Shown: one piece after another, positions 59,301-64,000 of the stretch
Position numbering within the stretch: position 1 is the first letter of the stretch
How the letters are laid out: each line of letters opens with the position of its first letter
Assembly: GCF_019925205.1 (NCBI RefSeq)
Contig: NC_083567.1
Coordinates: forward strand, 16,368,001 to 16,432,000
Direction of reading: 5' to 3'
DNA from: Metopolophium dirhodum
Lineage: Eukaryota > Arthropoda > Insecta > Hemiptera > Aphididae
DNA length: 64,000 bases
Translations under genes and position numbers: made by a program
The notes under the pieces: generated by a model
Database searches by the model: none
Told to the model about the DNA's origin: nothing
Seen by the model: only the letters and a program-made list of their open reading frames with translations

Positions 59301-62300
59301 TAAAACATAAATAATTGGCAATGATTAGAATATTTTGGACACCATTAAACCATTTACAAATAATTAGAAGACAGGAGAAAATTCCCACCTAGGGCACCTG
59401 TGCTTTGGCATATTATATTGTAAATACTCATTTAAAAAAAAAATGTAACGGTTTAAAATAAAAATGTAACGGATTTTTAACTAAGTTAAGTAGTGACTTT
59501 TAACTTACATCTTCTATAAAATAACAAAGTTAAAAGAGTTAAAAATTAACGAATTAACTTTCCCTCTAACCAGTTTTGCCCATAAATAATTATTCTAATA
59601 TTCATAAATTTACACATTTATTTACCAAATCTATAAAGTAAAAACTATAACTATACACAAAACTTTAAGTGTTCTCCTAAAAGTCTCGTAAAAAAATCAA
59701 ACCTTTTAGTAAATTAATACATTTTTTTAATTTAAAATAGACATATTAAATTTTATAGATAAATATACACAATAATCTATAGAAATGTAAATTTACAGTG
59801 ATAAAAGTAATAATAAAAATAGTACACAAAATTATAAACGACATTATTGTACAAAACTTAATACTCAAGTAAATAAAAATACACGTATATAAACATTTAC
59901 AAACAATATTTAAAAAAAATAGATATGGATAACTCTAAATTATTACCACTAACTTGTTGATTTAATCAAAAAAGTACTGAACACAATATATATGACATTT
60001 AACTAACAGTTGTCCATCAGTTTATTTTTAGTTTATGTTTTTAACGTACATATTCTGTTAGTTGTATTATTTAATACAAGTAAATTCACATATGAGACAC
60101 GACTAAATATGTTAAAAATAATTAATACTACATTGGTCATTCAAATGAAAAATTTAAAAAATAGGAAAATATTCAACAATACAAAAGTAAAGTCTAAATA
60201 GTAAACAGTGAACGTTTTAATAAAATGTAATTACTATAAAAAATACATTAATATTTTGATAAGATGAGTAAGTTTTATCTTGTTGACATAACTTTATACA
60301 AAAAAATCTAATATAAACAATAACAGTGATTTCAAACTAAAAAAAACGAAATATACTAAGTAGTAAGAGCACTTTTAATTTTACTAGTTTGGGCAAACAA
60401 ATTATTCACAATTATTATTAAGTTACATGGTCAAAACTCAACAGATACCAAAATTAATCTACCAAAAGAGTAGTTTTAAATCAATCACAAATTGGAAAAC
60501 TGTTTAGTTTCGAGCACACAGACTTAAATTATTATCTTAATAAATATAGCAGGAATTGTAAAAACCACATACAATACAATTTCAGTAAGTATAAAATTTA
60601 AATAGTTGATATATTTTCTTAAAATAGGTATTCTAGACTTTATAAATTTAAAAAAAAATATTGAATACATTTACTGTGGAAATGGCTCATGAGTTATGTA
60701 TCATTGTTGTACAGTCAATATGAACAAATATAATATCTAATCGCATTTTGTTATGATTGATGTGTTTATTTTTGAACCTTCACAGGAAATCAAGAATTTA
60801 AGATCAGTTTTTTTTTTTTTAGTATTATATACTATGTAATATTCAAGTATTTGATGTGAAACAAGGAATTAAATATATCGGTTTATAACTAAGATGTTTT
60901 TAACTATTGACAATTCATGTTAAAAGAATCACCTAGTAATTAGTAAATTACATAACAGAAGCCATATAATATGATTACATTTGAAATCTAAGATGTTCAT
61001 GGTATTCTGATTTTAATATTCGCTCATAATAATGTATGTGTTTAGAAAAGGTGATATAATATCTTAAGGACGCTAGATGTACTTATTACTATTAGTTGTT
61101 AGGCATTTAGTTAGTCACCCTTCAATGCGGTCATAATTTGAGTATAATAAGTAGCAATAGTTATAATCTACATTAATAGTAATAACGATGATAAATGATT
61201 ACAAAGTAATAACTAATAAGTTCACTATCCAATTGTAATACGCTGCTATTACTTTAGTTCTTCTATATTATACATTTTATGATAACATATATAATTTAAT
61301 ACACAATCAACACAAAAATAATAGTAAAATACAATATGATAAGTACTTCACGAGTAGTAATATAAAATATTTGGAATTTTTTTCAGTATTTATAATTAGA
61401 TTTGAAAAATACAGTTCGACCTTAGAAAAAACTCAAAACATTTCAAAAATAAAGACAGTATGCACTGGATTGACATGGGTCAATTGAAAAATATAAATGC
61501 ATTCCTAAGATGTTCTCTGAATTTTTTTTCAATCAAACGATGTCAAATCAGTGTAACACTGGTCTTAGGTTACTTATTCAAGGTTTTAAACTAATGAAAT
61601 TGTACTAAAAAAAAAAAAAGTAAATAAAAATATACAATTTATCACTAATAAGCAGGGTTATCTACACCGTATAGTTAACCGTGCTAATAAGTAATTTACT
61701 TAGGCCCGTTATTACAATGTCCGGTTAAAGCTAACCCGACACTTTACCGGACATTGTAAGAATGGCCCTAATATGTATAAAATAATTCTTTTACAATTTG
61801 TTGACTAAAACATTTTATTTTTATATAATTACTAATAATACTTTATTAAAGTATTATTTATAAAAGAAAAATGTATTGCTTGGTCCCCCAGTTTTTGTAT
61901 AATACTATAATTTAAATTACTTAATTAATGCTCCAATAATTGTGTGGGTACTTAATATTAGTTACAATAATATATACAACTTAAAAATACAAATAGTGAA
62001 AGCATTTGATATTCAATTAACATTAATATTTGCATTCAAATTTACATTAACAAAACTTTTATTAACGCTTTAGAAATAATACAACTATTCAATTAAATTT
62101 GTTGGACCACATTTACATTAAAAATAAAGATGTATAAAATAATCTTGATCAGCACACAAATTACAAAAGAGAACACAATTGAATGTGTTTTTTAAATTTT
62201 TTAAAAATAATTCAGTCAAGATACTCATTAATATAAAAAAATTAAAACCCTATTAGATGAATTTAAAAAATACAACATTACAAAATAATTTATCAATATG

Positions 62301-62803
62301 GCATTTAAAACTAGAAATGCATTGTAAAATTGTTATCATCTGATATGTCATGTTTTAATGTTATTTTTTATAATAGCATAGAATTTCTATTTGTAGTGTA
62401 GACAAGATCAATATAAAATCAAAAATTATTTAAATATAATATTCAGTAAATCATTGTAATTTAAATAAAAAATAATACTGAAATGTAATTTATTAGGTTT
62501 AGCGCAATCAGTCTTTTTATCTTAAAATAAGTAAATGTGGCTAAAAAATATTTATGAATTTTTAGTTTAAGTAAAAACCTTTTCAAGAGAAATATAGAAT
62601 TGAGATCAAATTGTTATAGAGCTAAATTAAACATAAAATTTATCAGTCTGTAAAAGACACTTAAATATTTTTCAATTTTAGATTAAGGTTGACCAGTTTA
62701 TAAGTCATAGTAAAGTACACACATTTATAAAATAATATACAAGTTATTTCAAATTAAACAAAATCATGGACGGATTGGTAAATATGGCACTCACTAGAAG
62801 AAA
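59301..62803 (-). other. AT-rich region, probably sidekick 3'UTR and spacer
   Basis: This 3.5 kb lies after the stop codon of the sidekick-like gene and before the convergent AIMP2 end. No open frame with content is present on either strand. Neuronal adhesion genes often have long AT-rich 3'UTRs, so part of this is probably transcribed, but no single polyadenylation signal stands out among many AATAAA words. Confidence 0.4.
61703..61768. mobile_element. 66-bp Harbinger-like hairpin MITE
   Basis: Left arm GGCCCGTTATTACAATGTCC then GG; right arm the complement of GGGCCATTCTTACAATGTCC then GG. TTA precedes the left end and TAA follows the right. The two arms almost meet, making a near-perfect hairpin. 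If the sidekick 3'UTR extends here, the transcript would carry this hairpin. Confidence 0.65.
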
Positions 62804-63046
62804 TTAAACAAATGACGAGAATCCTGGTAGCGGAGCTCGAGATCTGGCCATGTTATTCATTATAATTTGGCCACCATTAAGGCTCATAACAGCACTTCCT
62901 TCAGGTTCTGAATCTGTATAACTAGAATAATTTCTAACAGGTTTTTGCCGTTTCCACGACTGTCTTAAAGAATCATTGACATTGGCATAGTGGTTAACAA
63001 ACGAGTGCGGATCTGATCGCACGCTTTCATTCTCACTTTCCGATCC
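62804..63046 (-). CDS. sdk: Terminal exon of a sidekick-like adhesion protein
   Basis: This is the last coding exon: the acceptor CTAG ends at 63047, phase 0, and 80 codons run to TAA at 62806-62804. Sidekick proteins are large single-pass Ig/fibronectin-III adhesion molecules at synapses and tricellular junctions; this exon is the end of the cytoplasmic tail. SDPHSFVNHYANVND and NYSSYTDSEPEGSAV are typical tail motifs. The protein ends PLPGFSSFV, and the hexapeptide GFSSFV is the conserved PDZ-binding end of sidekick proteins in insects and vertebrates. All earlier exons lie beyond the right edge of the window, so the gene is partial here. Weakest point: identification rests on the tail alone. 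Confidence 0.85.
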   Translation of the reverse strand, partial: GSESENESVRSDPHSFVNHYANVNDSLRQSWKRQKPVRNYSSYTDSEPEGSAVMSLNGGQIIMNNMARSRAPLPGFSSFV

Positions 63047-63375
63047 CTAGAAGTTAAATATACAGCAATTATTAATAACACTAACTGTGGCGGATAAAAT
63101 ATGTGTAACATAGTTACATATACTGTAGAATAGAAAGTATAAATATAAGTATTGATAGTAAGGAAGAAGGCTTATAAACAAATCATAGTCATCCGGGTAC
63201 ACATATACACATACAATCGTTAGCATATATAAGCCTTTAAGTTTGTTAGTTCCAGAACTAGTACAACAGTTCACCACTAAGGAACTTTGAATGACCATAC
63301 TGTTTATAAGTCTTTCGTTCAACTATAATTAATATGTAGCTAAGATTTTGTAATTTATTGTATAATAATAAAAAA
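63047..63375. other. Sidekick intron, no feature seen
   Basis: AT-rich intron sequence upstream of the terminal exon. A 91-codon - strand frame here has no recognisable content. Confidence 0.4.
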
Positions 63376-64000
63376 GGTGGATAAGTGGATGTCGCTCTGC
63401 TGTACAGTAGGTTACAAGTGGGTCACTGTAATGGATGGTGTTAAATTTGAATTCAATGATATAATATCATTGTATAAGAAAAACGATTCTGAGCGAAAAC
63501 GGTCAGTCAGCCTATGATTTTACCAAGTATATTTGATGATATTATTGTGAATAAAGTAATTTATATATAACCTATTTACGTGGAGCCTTGTTTTAAATTT
63601 TCAATCCTTAGCCATAAAAGTTAAACATTTTATAAATTTTTAACCACAAAATAATTAATAAATTATAAATTTGATAAATGTTGTCAAAATTTGAACTTTA
63701 AATGCTTATAAAAAAAAATTGTGCAAATGTATTTTTAATATTTTTCAACTGCTATTAAAACGATATATCAGGAGTCTAATATTAAATTTTCACGCTTTTT
63801 TACCCAACAAATAAAAATTTATTGATATTTATAGAAAAAAAAACTAAAAAAATTGAAAACTGACAATGTCCGTAAACAGCTCAAATAGAGTCAAAATATT
63901 TTCAAAATTGTATGGTGTATAGAAAATGCTAATATAAACATTCAGTGAAATGTTCAAGTATCTACAGTCATTCGTTTTTTAATTACAATAAAATAAAAAA
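63376..64000. mobile_element. Copy of the ~1 kb inverted-end element, cut by the window edge
   Basis: Begins GGTGGATAAGTGGATGTCGC then TCTGCTGTACAGTAGG, identical in plan to the left end at 37394, followed by GATTCTGAGCGAAAACGG near 63485 and the internal blocks TTACCCAACAAATAAAAA and GTATAGAAAATGCTAATATA. Orientation is the same as the 37.4 kb copy. The right end lies outside the window. It sits in the sidekick intron. Confidence 0.7.

Noticed and set aside
1..64000. CRISPR arrays, phage-defence or other prokaryote-like systems, tRNA and rRNA genes
   Set aside because: No regularly spaced repeats, operons or conserved RNA gene signatures were seen; the sequence is eukaryotic with spliced genes. 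A tRNA scan was not possible by eye over AT-rich DNA, so a missed tRNA cannot be fully excluded.

Overview
The window looks like insect nuclear DNA, most likely from an aphid or close relative. It is very AT-rich, carries one- to ten-kb introns with clean GT..AG borders, is packed with short non-autonomous DNA transposons, and its P450 is of the insect CYP6/CYP3-clan type. The species assignment is inference. Five protein genes can be read. Splice phases were checked by hand for four multi-exon genes, and every junction keeps frame.

Layout: 1-15 kb has no intact gene. It holds a 2.4 kb foldback element, four diverged copies of a local segment (4.4-10.2 kb), a frameshifted 3' fragment of a P450 gene (10.4-10.9 kb) and an orphan duplicate of a P450 5' region (13.4-14.6 kb). 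An intact four-exon CYP6-like P450 (505 aa) follows at 15.9-19.3 kb on the + strand. A nine-exon mitochondrial GABA transaminase (494 aa) occupies 20.3-31.5 kb on the - strand; its transit-peptide exon lies 4.4 kb upstream of the rest, beside a CG-rich probable promoter. From 31.5 to 41.9 kb is a transposon graveyard with several datable non-autonomous elements: hAT-like with 8-bp target duplications, pogo-like, and a ~1 kb aphid-type repeat present in several copies.

At 42.0-54.9 kb on the - strand lies a 36-exon gene for the BPTF/NURF301 chromatin-remodelling subunit (2476 aa: DDT, PHD, Q-rich centre, two more PHDs, bromodomain). It shares a 1.34 kb GC-rich divergent promoter region with a four-exon AIMP2-like gene on the + strand (56.3-58.1 kb, 304 aa; multi-tRNA-synthetase complex scaffold). 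The far right has the terminal exon of a sidekick-like cell-adhesion gene on the - strand, ending in a GFSSFV PDZ ligand, with up to several kb of AT-rich presumed 3'UTR that converges on AIMP2.

The genes are not functionally linked. I found no CRISPR, RNA gene or novel multigene system. The most informative signals are local duplication and decay around the P450 locus, the unexplained four-copy segment, and the set of small transposons with readable ends.
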